From AP-15 sp963818695 (GTDB taxonomy: Bacteria; Pseudomonadota; Alphaproteobacteria; ATCC43930; CGMCC-115725), in assembly GCA_963818695.1 (NCBI GenBank), contig CAWFTG010000007.1, positions 248,001 through 312,000 of the forward strand: a stretch of DNA of 64,000 nt, given 5' to 3'. Position 1 is the first letter of the stretch. Every line of letters starts with the position of its first letter. Below are positions 8,298 through 17,002 of the stretch, piece by piece. Below the pieces are notes generated by a model. It was not told the origin of the DNA. It searched no databases and saw nothing but the letters and a program-made list of their open reading frames with translations. The position numbers and the translations under genes were made by a program.

Positions 8298-9428
8298 GTG
8301 AAGGTTCCGCTCGCCTGGCGCATCTTGAGTTATGACAAGAGACGGACCGGGCTCGCGCTGATCGGGATTTTCATGGCGATCCTGCTGGTATTTGTCGAGC
8401 TCGGCTTTTTCTATGCCGTGCCACGGGGCGGTCTATTGCTGTACGACAATATGAGGTTCGATCTGCTGCTCGCCTCGGACGAATACGAGTATCAGGCTCA
8501 GCCCGGCGCCTTTCCGGTCAGCCGACTAGGCCCGGTCAGGTCCTCGCCCGATGTCGAGAAGGCGGTCCCGATCTATTTCGGCTATGCCAAATGGAAGAGT
8601 GGCGAAGGGGGCGTGTGGCCGGATGTTTTTGCGATCGGCTTCGACCCCGAGAGCCACGTCTTTATTCCCGACAGCATCAACCGACAGACCAGTGTCTTAC
8701 AACGGGCTGACACGGTTCTCGTCGACAGCACCACCCGTCCGATGTTCGGGCCCCTCGACACCGGCCGGATCGTAGAAATCGGCGACCGCAAGGTCACGAT
8801 CGGCGGTCAATATATGCTGGGCACAGGTTTCATGGGCCTCGGGGTCGTACTGGCAAGCGAGGCAAATTTTGCCCGGCTGTTTCCGCAACGGGGGCTGAAC
8901 GTTGTCAATCTCGGCGCGATCCAGCTGAAGCCCGGCGTGGACCCCGATCGCGCCGCCGTTGATTTGCGCAAGGTGGTCGGATCTGGCCTCCAGGTCTTTA
9001 CGCATAAGGCGCTAGAGGCGCAGGAAACGGCGTATTGGACGACCCGCACCTCGGTCGGGATCATCTTCGGGTCGGGGCTGCTGATCTCTTTTGTGGTCGG
9101 GATCATGATCGTCTACCAGATCGTCTCGACGCAGGTCAGCCGGCAATTGCCGCAGTTCGCGACCATGAAGGCGATCGGCTATCCCGACCGCTCGCTGGCC
9201 GGGACGGTCAGCGCGATGTCGCTGCTGATCGTCGTCGCTGGGTTCATTCCGGCCTTGGGTGCCGCGTTAGGGCTCTACTCGGTCATCCGCCAGAAAACGT
9301 TGCTGCCAGTGACGATGAGCGAGATGCGCCTCCTCGCCGTCTTCGCCGCTGCGCTCGCCATGGCGTTGATTTCGGCATTGCTCTCTGTCGGAAGTCTGCG
9401 CCGCGCCGCGCCTGCTGACGTGTTCTGA
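8298..9428 (+). CDS. ABC transporter permease, FtsX/DevC-like (first copy)
   Basis: Permease of 376 residues starting at GTG 8298. It has the MacB/FtsX plan of DevC proteins: one N-terminal membrane segment (about residues 18-40), a large periplasmic domain to about 255, then three C-terminal segments at about 258-280, 305-325 and 345-365. The tail KAIGYPDRSLAGTVSAMS is the cytoplasmic coupling region typical of the family. It is followed at once by a paralogous permease and a DevA-like ATPase, all on one strand with almost no spacing, so the three are an operon. The family exports substrates such as glycolipids or metabolites. No DevB/HlyD adaptor is present. Confidence 0.85.
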   Translation: MKVPLAWRILSYDKRRTGLALIGIFMAILLVFVELGFFYAVPRGGLLLYDNMRFDLLLASDEYEYQAQPGAFPVSRLGPVRSSPDVEKAVPIYFGYAKWKSGEGGVWPDVFAIGFDPESHVFIPDSINRQTSVLQRADTVLVDSTTRPMFGPLDTGRIVEIGDRKVTIGGQYMLGTGFMGLGVVLASEANFARLFPQRGLNVVNLGAIQLKPGVDPDRAAVDLRKVVGSGLQVFTHKALEAQETAYWTTRTSVGIIFGSGLLISFVVGIMIVYQIVSTQVSRQLPQFATMKAIGYPDRSLAGTVSAMSLLIVVAGFIPALGAALGLYSVIRQKTLLPVTMSEMRLLAVFAAALAMALISALLSVGSLRRAAPADVF

Positions 9429-9440
9429 GAGGGTCGGGTT

Positions 9441-10646
9441 CTGTCGACGACTTCCGCGCCTTTCCGACACCCTCCTGCGGGACTCGCCGGTATAACGCGG
9501 CCAGGCTCGGTTCCGCTCGCCTGGCGCAATCTCGTTTCGAACAAGTCGCGGCTGCTGCGCTCGGCCGGCGGCATCGGCTTTGCCGTGCTGCTGATGCTGA
9601 TGCAGCTCGGCTTCGAGCAGGCCTTCTTCGAAAGCGCGTTTGCGGTCATCCGCAGCCTCGACGGCGATATTCTGCTGCAGAGCGTACATAAGTATCAGTT
9701 TGCGACGCGCGACCCGTTCCCTCGGGCCGATCTAGATAAGGCGCGCGAGGTCTCGGGTGTCGCGAGCGCGCGGGCGCTTTACGCCGACTGGTTCGAATTC
9801 TTTTGGAAGAACCCGATCGATGGCAAGATTTTCCTCGTCCGCGCCTTCGGGTTCGATCCGGACGCGCCGGTCTTTTCCTTTGCCGATGTCAACACATCCC
9901 GCGACAAATTAAAGGAACCGAATACCGTGCTCGTCGACCGGCGCGCCCGGCGCTTTCTCGGCATGGACAGCGGAGCGACCGAAGCCGAGCTCAACGGCAC
10001 CAATGTTAAAATAGTCGGCGGGTTTGCTCTCGGCCCTGATTTCCAAAGCGACGGCACGGTCATCATGAGCGACCGCACCTTTGCGAGCCTGCTGCGTGGC
10101 CCCGCCGGCGATCCCGCTGCCGTCGATATCGGGGTCGTCAAGGTGAAGCCCGGCGACGATCCGACCGCCGTCCAGCAGTCCTTGAGAAAAGCATTGCCCG
10201 ACACGATCGCAGTGTTCACTAAGCCGCAGCTGATCGAGTTCGAGCGCAAATTTCAGGCAGACGTGTCCTCGGCCGGACCGATCTTTGCGATGGGCACGAT
10301 TGTCGGCTTTGTGGTCGGAATGCTGATCTCGTATCAGGTCACCTATACCGATCTTTCCGACCAGCTACCGCAATATGCGACATTGAAGGCGATGGGATAC
10401 AAATCCGGCTATCTGATGCGTGTGGTCTTTGAGCAGGCGGCATTCAACGCCCTGGCGGGGTGGGTACCGGCATCGCTGCTGAGCATCCTGCTCTATTACG
10501 TCATTGGCCGGGTCGCGCTATTGCCTCTGCACATGACCATGCGGGTCACGCTCATTAGCCTCGGCCTGACCCTTGGGATGTGCCTGGTCTCGGCGGCGAT
10601 CGCCGTGCGGCGGGTGATCACGGCCGATCCAGCGGAGGTGTTCTAA
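9441..10646 (+). CDS. ABC transporter permease, FtsX/DevC-like (second copy), non-standard start
   Basis: Second DevC-like permease with the same 1+3 membrane layout. It aligns with the first copy from SVPLAWRNLVSNKSR (bases 9507 on) against KVPLAWRILSYDKRR. No ATG, GTG or TTG occurs in frame between the upstream stop (9426-9428) and a GTG at 9585, which would delete the first membrane segment. I place the start at CTG 9441, 7 bases after AGAGGG, giving about 401 residues; this is an inference. The gene ends in TAATG, overlapping the ATPase start. Confidence 0.75.
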   Translation: MSTTSAPFRHPPAGLAGITRPGSVPLAWRNLVSNKSRLLRSAGGIGFAVLLMLMQLGFEQAFFESAFAVIRSLDGDILLQSVHKYQFATRDPFPRADLDKAREVSGVASARALYADWFEFFWKNPIDGKIFLVRAFGFDPDAPVFSFADVNTSRDKLKEPNTVLVDRRARRFLGMDSGATEAELNGTNVKIVGGFALGPDFQSDGTVIMSDRTFASLLRGPAGDPAAVDIGVVKVKPGDDPTAVQQSLRKALPDTIAVFTKPQLIEFERKFQADVSSAGPIFAMGTIVGFVVGMLISYQVTYTDLSDQLPQYATLKAMGYKSGYLMRVVFEQAAFNALAGWVPASLLSILLYYVIGRVALLPLHMTMRVTLISLGLTLGMCLVSAAIAVRRVITADPAEVF

Positions 10647-11782
10647 TGTGCGCCGCTCTCGTCGCCGAGCGGGCGGAGGCGCCGCCGGTCGTGCGGCCCG
10701 CCGCACCCGAACCGGCGGTGCGGGTTTACGGGCTGAACCACTATTACGGTGAGGGCCAAGCGCGCAACCAGGTCCTGTTCGGCAACTCGATCGAGATCCC
10801 CGCGGGTCAGCTCGTCGTGATGACCGGCCCCTCGGGGGCCGGCAAGACCACTTTGTTGACCCTGATCGGGGCACTGCGCTCGGTTCACGAAGGCCGGATC
10901 GAGGTGCTGGGCCGCAATCTCTCGCGACTTGGCGGCGGCGAACTCGTCGAAGTGCGCCGCGACATCGGTTTCATCTTTCAGATGCACAATCTGTTTGACG
11001 CGCTCTCCGCCTATGAAAACGTCAAGATGGCGGCGCAGCTCGCTAATGGCGAACTGGGCGACATGCGGCTGCGCTGCGCCGGGATCCTGGAGCGGCTGGG
11101 ACTCGGCCACCGCATCGACCACAAGCCGAGGTTCCTATCGGGCGGCGAGCGCCAGCGGGTCGCGATCGGCCGCGCTCTCGTCAATCGGCCAAGGCTGATC
11201 CTCGCCGACGAGCCGACCGCGGCTCTCGACAAGGATTCGACAATGAACGTCATCGATCTGCTCAAGCAGACCACGATCGATTATGGCGCAGCCGTAATGA
11301 TGGTCACCCACGATCACCGGATCATCGATTCGGCCGACCGTCTGGTCCACATGGTGGACGGCCGGATCATGTCCGATGTGGTGCTGCACGATGCGCTGCG
11401 GATCTGCGAGTTCCTGCGCCCGATCGATCTGTTCAAGGCGCTGACACCCCAGCAGCTCACCGATGTCGCGGAGCACGTCAAGAAACGCCATTTCGCTGCC
11501 GGTGAGACGATAATTCGCGAGGGGGAGTCCGGGGAAGAGTTCTTCGTGATCTCGGATGGCGAGGTTGATGTGGTCCGTGCCGATCACGAGGTGGCGCGAT
11601 TAGGGCCGGGCGATTTCTTCGGCGAGGTTGCGCTGATCAGCGGCGAACCGCGCAACGCCACCGTCGTCGCCGAGGGCGAAGTCGACACTTATGTGCTCGG
11701 CAAGACCGATTTCGAGACCGCGCTCGCCGCCAGCCGCAGCTTCCGCGACCAGCTCCATCGCGTTTATTTCATGCGCCATTGA
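10646..11782 (+). CDS. ABC transporter ATPase (DevA-like) with C-terminal cyclic nucleotide-binding domain
   Basis: 378 residues; ATG 10646 overlaps the permease stop (TAATG). Residues 25-245 are an ABC ATPase: Walker A GPSGAGKTT (61-69), Q-loop FQMHN, signature LSGGERQ (164-170), Walker B LILADEPT, and H-loop THDH. Residues 262-378 are a CRP-type cyclic nucleotide-binding domain with an intact phosphate-binding cassette, FFGEVALISGEPRNATV, including the Glu and Arg336 that contact the nucleotide. The exporter may therefore be gated by a cyclic nucleotide, possibly made by the cyclase at 6421-7560. That link is inference from proximity. Confidence 0.9.
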   Translation: MCAALVAERAEAPPVVRPAAPEPAVRVYGLNHYYGEGQARNQVLFGNSIEIPAGQLVVMTGPSGAGKTTLLTLIGALRSVHEGRIEVLGRNLSRLGGGELVEVRRDIGFIFQMHNLFDALSAYENVKMAAQLANGELGDMRLRCAGILERLGLGHRIDHKPRFLSGGERQRVAIGRALVNRPRLILADEPTAALDKDSTMNVIDLLKQTTIDYGAAVMMVTHDHRIIDSADRLVHMVDGRIMSDVVLHDALRICEFLRPIDLFKALTPQQLTDVAEHVKKRHFAAGETIIREGESGEEFFVISDGEVDVVRADHEVARLGPGDFFGEVALISGEPRNATVVAEGEVDTYVLGKTDFETALAASRSFRDQLHRVYFMRH

Positions 11783-11815
11783 CCGGGGGAAGAGAGCTTC
11801 GCCGCAAAGGCGAGC

Positions 11816-11846
11816 TTGCCCTGGGATCGCCGACAGCTGATATAGT
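11816..11846 (+). promoter_or_regulatory. Probable sigma-70-type promoter of the SRP RNA gene
   Basis: TTGCCC (11816-11821) and TATAGT (11841-11846) are 19 bases apart. The first paired base of the SRP RNA (11851) lies 5 bases after the -10 box, at the expected transcription start. The same transcript may run into dnaX. Confidence 0.5.
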
Positions 11847-11850
11847 GAGG

Positions 11851-11947
11851 GGGAGGCCGGCGGCGGACAGGTCCCTCGCCAACCCGGTCAGGTCCGGAAG
11901 GAAGCAGCCGTAACGAGCCCCGACCTGGGTCGTTCGTCCGGTCTCCC
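11851..11947 (+). ncRNA. ffs: Small signal recognition particle RNA (4.5S-like)
   Basis: Bacterial small SRP RNA, which joins Ffh to target membrane proteins. The Ffh-binding domain is unmistakable: GGTCCGGAAGGAAGCAGCC with the GGAA tetraloop, the preceding CCGGTCA and the following GTAACGAG. The ends pair almost perfectly: GGGAGGCCGG at 11851-11860 with CCGGTCTCCC at 11938-11947, with a single G-U pair. The length of about 97 bases is typical. The position just upstream of dnaX is common in alphaproteobacteria. Confidence 0.95.
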
Positions 11948-11969
11948 TTGTCTCGACACGGTTGCGAGA

Positions 11970-13760
11970 ATGAGCGATTCGGCGGCGGCATATCGCGTCC
12001 TCGCCCGCAAATACCGGCCTTCGACCTTCGCCGAGCTGATCGGGCAGGAGGCGATGGTGCGCACCCTGTCGAACGCGATCGCGACGGGGCGGATCGCCCA
12101 CGCCTTCATCCTGACCGGCGTGCGCGGCGTCGGCAAAACGACGACGGCCCGCATATTGGCGCGCGCCCTCAATTGCGTCGGGCCTGACGGCTCGGGTGGC
12201 GCGACGGCCGAGCCTTGCGGCGACTGCGCGCAGTGCCTTGCGATAGCCGACGACCGCCATGTCGATGTGATGGAAATGGACGCCGCTTCGCGCACCGGCG
12301 TCGACGACATCCGCGAGTTGACCGAGGGGGTGCGCTATCGTCCGGTCTCCGGGCGCTACAAGGTTTACATCATCGACGAAGTGCACATGCTCTCGAAGAA
12401 CGCCTTCAATGCGCTGTTGAAGACGCTCGAAGAGCCGCCGCCCGACGTCAAATTCGTCTTCGCGACAACCGAGATCAACAAGGTCCCAGTCACAGTCCTG
12501 TCGCGCTGTCAGCGTTTCTCGTTGCGCCGGGTCCCGGTCGAGCAGCTGATCCCGCATTACCGCCGGATCGCCGAGGCGGAGGGTGTCGAGATCGAGCCGG
12601 CAGCCCTCGCGCTGATCGCCCGGGCGGCCGACGGCTCGGTGCGTGACGGGCTGTCTCTGCTCGACCAGGCGATCGCACTTTCGGGCGGGCGGGTTGCGGA
12701 AGCCGCCGTGCGCGACATGCTGGGGATCGCCGATCGCGGGCTCGTCTTCGATTTGCTGGAGAGCGTGCTGCGCGGCGATGCGCCGGCGGCGCTCGCGCAG
12801 ATGCGTCATCTTTATCAGGGCGGGGCGGACCCGCTGGTGATCTTGCAGGATCTCCTCGACCTCAGCCATTTCGTAACTCGGCTGAAGCTCGCGCCGGAGG
12901 CCGGCACTGGCGATCCGGTCGCCGAAGGCGACCGCGCGCGGGGCCGGCCCCTCGCCGAGAAGCTGACGATCCCGCTCCTCGCCCGGGTCTGGCAGATGCT
13001 GCTGAAGGGCCTCGAAGAGGTGCAAGTCGCGCCCTCGCCGATCCAGGCCGCCGAGATGGTGCTCGTGCGGCTCGCCTACGTCGCCGATCTGCCTGCGCCG
13101 GCCGAGCTGGTCCGCTCGGTCGTGGCAGCCCCAGGCCTTGCGGGAACCGCCATAGGGAGCCGCGGCAATGGTGCGGCTGTCGCGTCGAGCGCATCAGCCG
13201 TTTCGCCCGCGATCGCCGTTGCGCAGCCTCCGGAAACGGCGCCGTTGCGGCCGAGCTCCGGGAACGCGTTGCGAGCGATCGCCGAGCTACCTGCCCCTAC
13301 GGGCGAGGCCGAACATGACCCCATGCCTCAAAGTTTTGCCGAGGTCATCGCTTTGTTCGACAAGAGACGCGAGGCGCTGCTGCGATCGCACCTCTTGTCG
13401 GATGTTCACCTGGTTCATTTCGAACCAGGCCGGATCGAGGTCCGCCCGGGTTCCAGCGCACCGCGCGATTTGACTAATCGCCTCGGCCAATTGCTGAGCG
13501 AATGGACCGGAAGCCGTTGGCTGATCGCCATTTCCGAGGCGGAAGGAGAGCCGACCCTGCGCGAGCAGGAGGAGGGCCGCCAGCGCGACCTGCGGAACGA
13601 GGTCACGAGCCACCCGTTGGTTCAGGCGGTGCTCGAGACGTTTCCGGGCGCGACCATCGCCGCGGTTCGAGAGCGGTTTGTGGCGGCCGAGCCCGATGGG
13701 GATCAGACATCTCCGGAAGACCCCGGAGATGAAGCCGATACAGGAGAGGACGGAGCATGA
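11970..13760 (+). CDS. dnaX: DNA polymerase III subunit gamma/tau
   Basis: Clamp-loader ATPase of 596 residues. The N-terminus YRVLARKYRPSTF is diagnostic. Walker A is GVRGVGKTT (residues 50-58), the Zn-binding cysteines are in CGDCAQC, the Walker B/DExx element is IIDEVHML, and the sensor-1 SRC motif is VLSRCQRF. The AAA+ part ends near residue 370, followed by an Ala/Pro-rich linker and a C-terminal tau-type domain (about 445-575) that would contact the polymerase alpha subunit. The stop overlaps the ybaB start as ATGA. The ffs-dnaX-ybaB-recR order is the standard replication/repair cluster. Confidence 0.97.
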   Translation: MSDSAAAYRVLARKYRPSTFAELIGQEAMVRTLSNAIATGRIAHAFILTGVRGVGKTTTARILARALNCVGPDGSGGATAEPCGDCAQCLAIADDRHVDVMEMDAASRTGVDDIRELTEGVRYRPVSGRYKVYIIDEVHMLSKNAFNALLKTLEEPPPDVKFVFATTEINKVPVTVLSRCQRFSLRRVPVEQLIPHYRRIAEAEGVEIEPAALALIARAADGSVRDGLSLLDQAIALSGGRVAEAAVRDMLGIADRGLVFDLLESVLRGDAPAALAQMRHLYQGGADPLVILQDLLDLSHFVTRLKLAPEAGTGDPVAEGDRARGRPLAEKLTIPLLARVWQMLLKGLEEVQVAPSPIQAAEMVLVRLAYVADLPAPAELVRSVVAAPGLAGTAIGSRGNGAAVASSASAVSPAIAVAQPPETAPLRPSSGNALRAIAELPAPTGEAEHDPMPQSFAEVIALFDKRREALLRSHLLSDVHLVHFEPGRIEVRPGSSAPRDLTNRLGQLLSEWTGSRWLIAISEAEGEPTLREQEEGRQRDLRNEVTSHPLVQAVLETFPGATIAAVRERFVAAEPDGDQTSPEDPGDEADTGEDGA

Positions 13761-14080
13761 AGAACATCGGCCAACTGATGAAGCAGGCTCAGGAGATGCA
13801 GACCAAGATGGCCGAGGTGCAGGCCCAACTTGAGGCCGTCGAGATGACCGGCGCTGCCGGCGCCGGCATGGTTCAGTTGACCCTGAACGGCAAGGGCGAT
13901 TTAAAGAAGATAAAGATCGACAAGAGCCTTCTCACCGCTGAAGAGGGCGAGGTGCTGGAAGACTTGATCGTGGCCGCGTTCAACGACGCCCGCGCCAAAG
14001 TCTCTGCCTACGCCGAGCAGGAGATGCAAAAGCTGACCGGCGGCCTGCAACTGCCGGGGGGCCTGAAGCTGCCCTTCTAG
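13757..14080 (+). CDS. ybaB: YbaB/EbfC family nucleoid-associated protein
   Basis: 107-residue DNA-binding protein. The N-terminal MKQAQEMQTKMAEVQAQLE helix and the C-terminal MQKLTGGLQLPGGLKLPF tail are typical of YbaB/EbfC. The dimer binds DNA without strong specificity and is nearly always encoded between dnaX and recR, as here. It is translationally coupled to dnaX by a 4-base overlap. Confidence 0.95.
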   Translation: MKNIGQLMKQAQEMQTKMAEVQAQLEAVEMTGAAGAGMVQLTLNGKGDLKKIKIDKSLLTAEEGEVLEDLIVAAFNDARAKVSAYAEQEMQKLTGGLQLPGGLKLPF

Positions 14081-14149
14081 CGACTACCGGCGCACGCCAA
14101 CCCCGTCACATGGAACGGCGGGGGCCGGAAGTGCCGCCCGACGCAGAAA

Positions 14150-14740
14150 ATGTCCGAACTCGACACCTTGATCCAGCTCCTCGCCAAGCTGCCTGGCCTC
14201 GGCCCCCGCTCGGCAAGACGTGCCGCGCTGCATTTGATCAAGCGGCGCCAGAACCTACTCGAGCCGCTAGCTGCGGCACTGACTAAGGCGGCGGAAGCGA
14301 TCCGCCCATGCGCGATCTGCGGCAATCTCGATACCATCGAACCCTGTGCGATCTGCCGCGATCCGGAGAGGGACATAACGGCAATCTGCGTCGTCGAAGA
14401 TCTCGCGGACCTCTGGGCGCTCGAACGAACCAGGGCATTTCGCGGACGTTATCACGTGCTGGGCGGGACCTTGTCGGCGCTCGACGGCATCGGGCCGGAT
14501 GATCTCAATATTGAACGGCTCCTTGCCCGCCTTCGACCGGGTCAGGAATTGATCCTCGCGCTGAATGCGACGGTCGAGGGGCAAACTACGGCCCATTATC
14601 TCGCAGACCGCCTCGCCGGCAGAGATGTCAGGATCACCCGCCTCGCTCAGGGCGTGCCGATCGGCGGCGAACTCGATTATCTCGATGATGGCACCCTGAC
14701 CGCCGCCCTAAAGGCTCGCCGCGCCCTTTCAGCGAGCTGA
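14150..14740 (+). CDS. recR: Recombination mediator protein RecR
   Basis: 196-residue RecR, which works with RecO (and RecF) to load RecA at gaps. The features in order are the helix-hairpin-helix LAKLPGLGPRSARRAALHL (residues 12-30), a C4 zinc finger CAICGNLDTIEPCAIC (about 58-73) and a Toprim domain with ICVVEDLADLWALE and the ALNATVEGQTTAHYLADRL segment (Glu and acidic residues for Mg). The length is as usual. Its last 12 bases overlap the end of convergent mucR, and its terminator lies inside that gene. Confidence 0.97.
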   Translation: MSELDTLIQLLAKLPGLGPRSARRAALHLIKRRQNLLEPLAAALTKAAEAIRPCAICGNLDTIEPCAICRDPERDITAICVVEDLADLWALERTRAFRGRYHVLGGTLSALDGIGPDDLNIERLLARLRPGQELILALNATVEGQTTAHYLADRLAGRDVRITRLAQGVPIGGELDYLDDGTLTAALKARRALSAS

Positions 14741-15220
14741 ACCACTCGGTTCTATTTTTTTTGCGCCCGCGCCGCTTCCTGACGATCGCCGCGCCGACTG
14801 GCGTCCGGTGCCTCGCCCCAGCCCGATTTTCTTGGCGAATTCTGAGCGTTGTTCAGCATAATTTGGCGCCACCATCGGATAATCCGCCGGGAGGCTCCAT
14901 TTTGCGCGGTATTCGTCGGGCGTCATATTATAAGTCGACCGCAGGTGCCGCTTCAGCATCTTGAGCTTTTTGCCGTCCTCGAGGCAAACCAGATAATCGG
15001 GGGTGACCGATTTGCGCACCGGCACCGCCGGTTTCAGCGGCTCAGGCTGAGATTCCGCGGGCTGGCCTTCGAGTGATTTAAGAGAGTTGTAAACGGCATT
15101 GATGACTTCGGCCAATTGTGCAGTCGGCAACGTGTTGTTGCTCACATAAGCCGCGACAACATCGGCGGTCATCCGCAGCAATTCCTCCTCTGCCATCTTC
15201 GGCGCTGCCGGTTCTGCCAT
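14729..15220 (-). CDS. MucR/Ros family transcriptional regulator
   Basis: 163-residue zinc-finger regulator of the alphaproteobacterial MucR/Ros family, whose members bind AT-rich promoters and control exopolysaccharide, motility or cell-cycle genes. The N-terminal oligomerisation helix (MTADVVAAYVSNNTLP) is followed by the family core VCLEDGKKLKMLKRHLRST and the MTPDEYRAKW signature (about residues 78-110). The C-terminal 40 residues are basic and probably disordered. Start ATG 15220 follows GGGGCGAAAA. It is convergent and overlapping with recR. Confidence 0.93.
   Translation of the reverse strand: MAEPAAPKMAEEELLRMTADVVAAYVSNNTLPTAQLAEVINAVYNSLKSLEGQPAESQPEPLKPAVPVRKSVTPDYLVCLEDGKKLKMLKRHLRSTYNMTPDEYRAKWSLPADYPMVAPNYAEQRSEFAKKIGLGRGTGRQSARRSSGSGAGAKKIEPSGSAR
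14739..14762 (+). terminator. Rho-independent terminator of the dnaX-recR operon
   Basis: GAACC (14739-14743) pairs with GGTTC (14748-14752) around an ACTC loop, followed by TA and eight T (14755-14762). The hairpin begins inside the recR stop codon and lies inside the 3' coding part of mucR on the other strand, where the T-run encodes a Lys-Lys pair. Confidence 0.75.
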
Positions 15221-15652
15221 TTTTCGCCCCGGGAAGTCCTAAGATTCGAATTGGCTCGCATGATTGATGCACGAATTTCTTCTGTCAATCGAAACTTTAG
15301 CGGGAGCATAGTAATCAGCATTGCTGCGGCCATCAAACGACTTGTCGGACACCATATCGTCCCCGACCTGGTTCTACGGGATGGCAAACCCGTCAGGAGA
15401 TGGATCTGGCAAACAAGGCCGAGCTATTCGGCATCTTCTCCCGATCTCCAGCCCGACCTTCGGTTTCGCGCCGGAACCGGATTTATGGTAGGCGGCTGGC
15501 ATTATCGAGCGATATCTGGTAGGGTCGATCCGGTCAGGTGGCCGGTGCGCCCAGATTGGCGATCGGGAATTTCTGCCCGTGACCGGAAACCAGCCCCAGT
15601 GGAGGCGTCCCGGGGTGACGGTTTATCCCGTTTCCGACGACAAGTGGTCCTG
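15221..15652. other. 432-base intergenic region upstream of glyA
   Basis: The glyA frame happens to be open through this region, but the translation resembles nothing and has no start with a good RBS. The region should hold the divergent promoters of mucR and glyA. I saw no riboswitch motif; the AAGGAG/CTCTCAGG signature of the glycine riboswitch is absent here, unlike upstream of gcvT. Confidence 0.35.
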
Positions 15653-16988
15653 ATGCCTTCAGTCCCTTCCTCTGTGTACGCCGGCGTCACCGACAATTTC
15701 TTTCGTAACACATTGCTCGAGACTGATCCCGAGATCGCTGCGGCGATCGATCGCGAACTAGAACGCCAGCAGTTTCAGATCGAGCTGATCGCCAGCGAGA
15801 ACATCGTCTCCCGGGCTGTGCTGGAAGCCCAGGGCTCGGTGCTGACGAATAAATACGCCGAAGGTTATCCCGGCCGCCGATATTATGGCGGATGCGAATT
15901 CGTCGATGTCGCCGAGACGCTCGCAATCGAGCGCGCCAAGCGCCTCTTCGGATGTGGCTTCGCCAATGTGCAGCCGCATTCCGGCGCGCAGGCCAATCAG
16001 GCCGTGTTTGTCGCGCTGCTCGAGCCGGGCGCCACCATTCTCGGAATGGCGCTTGCCGCGGGCGGACACCTGACGCACGGAGCGCGGCCGAATTCTGTCA
16101 GGCAAATGGTTCAATGCGATCGCCTATGGCGTGCGCGCGGAGGATGGCCGCATCGATTTCGACGAAGTCGAGAGCCTTGCCCGCCTGCATCGGCCAAAGC
16201 TGATCATCGCCGGCGGCAGCGCTTATTCACGGATCATCGACTTCGCCCGGTTTCGCGCTATCGCCGATGATGTTGGCGCCCGTCTGATGGTGGATATGGC
16301 GCATTTCGCGGGGCTCGTTGCCGGCGGTGTCTATCCGAGCCCGCTTCCACATGCTCACGTGGTCACAACCACTACGCACAAGACGTTGCGTGGTCCACGA
16401 GGGGGTCTGATCCTGACCGATGACGCCGAGATCGGGAAACGGATCAACTCGGCCGTCTTCCCGGCGCTGCAGGGCGGGCCGCTGATGCATGTGATCGCCG
16501 CCAAGGCAGTCGCTCTGCATGAGGCGCTGCAGCCGGGCTTCAAGTCTTACGCCAAATCGGTCGTCGAGAATGCCAAAGTACTCGCGGCAACTTTGGTAGA
16601 AGCCGGGCTCGAGATCGTCTCCGGCGGGACCGACTCGCATCTGATGCTGGTCGATCTGCGGCCGCTGAGCGTGACCGGCCGGGATGCCGAGATCAGCCTC
16701 GAGCGCGCTGGCATTACATGCAACAAGAACGGCATTCCTTTCGACCCGCAAAAGCCGACGGTGACCTCCGGGATTCGCCTCGGCTCGCCGGCGGCGACGA
16801 CGCGCGGGTTCGGCCCGGAGGAGTTCCGCAATGTCGGCAGCTACATCGTCGAGGTGCTGCGGGCACTCGCGCGACAAACAGGCGACAATGAGGCGACCGA
16901 GGCGCGCGTGCGAGAGAGTGTCCACGATCTCTGCGCTCGCTTTCCGATTTACGGCGGGCACAGCGAGCCGAAGAACCTGACCGAGTAG
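15653..16988 (+). CDS. glyA: Serine hydroxymethyltransferase, frameshifted in this sequence
   Basis: PLP enzyme converting serine and tetrahydrofolate to glycine and methylene-THF. The first frame (ATG 15653) has ELIASENIVS, NKYAEGYPG, YYGG and NVQPHSGAQAN. One extra T at 16093-16094 then shifts the frame, and the rest continues with DMAHFAGLVA and the PLP-binding Lys in TTTTHKTLRGPRGG, ending at 16988. Removing the T restores RPNLSGKWFNAIAYGV and gives 444 residues, the normal length. The insertion turns GAATC into GAATTC. As glyA is normally indispensable, a sequence error is much likelier than a pseudogene. It heads a glyA-nrdR-ribD operon. Confidence 0.95.
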
Positions 16989-17002
16989 AACCGGAGGAGG
17001 AG

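Noticed and set aside
15116..15652. Open extension of glyA upstream of 15653
   Set aside because: No family similarity upstream; the SHMT sequence begins near MPSVPSSVYAGVTDNFF, and the earlier part overlaps mucR antisense.
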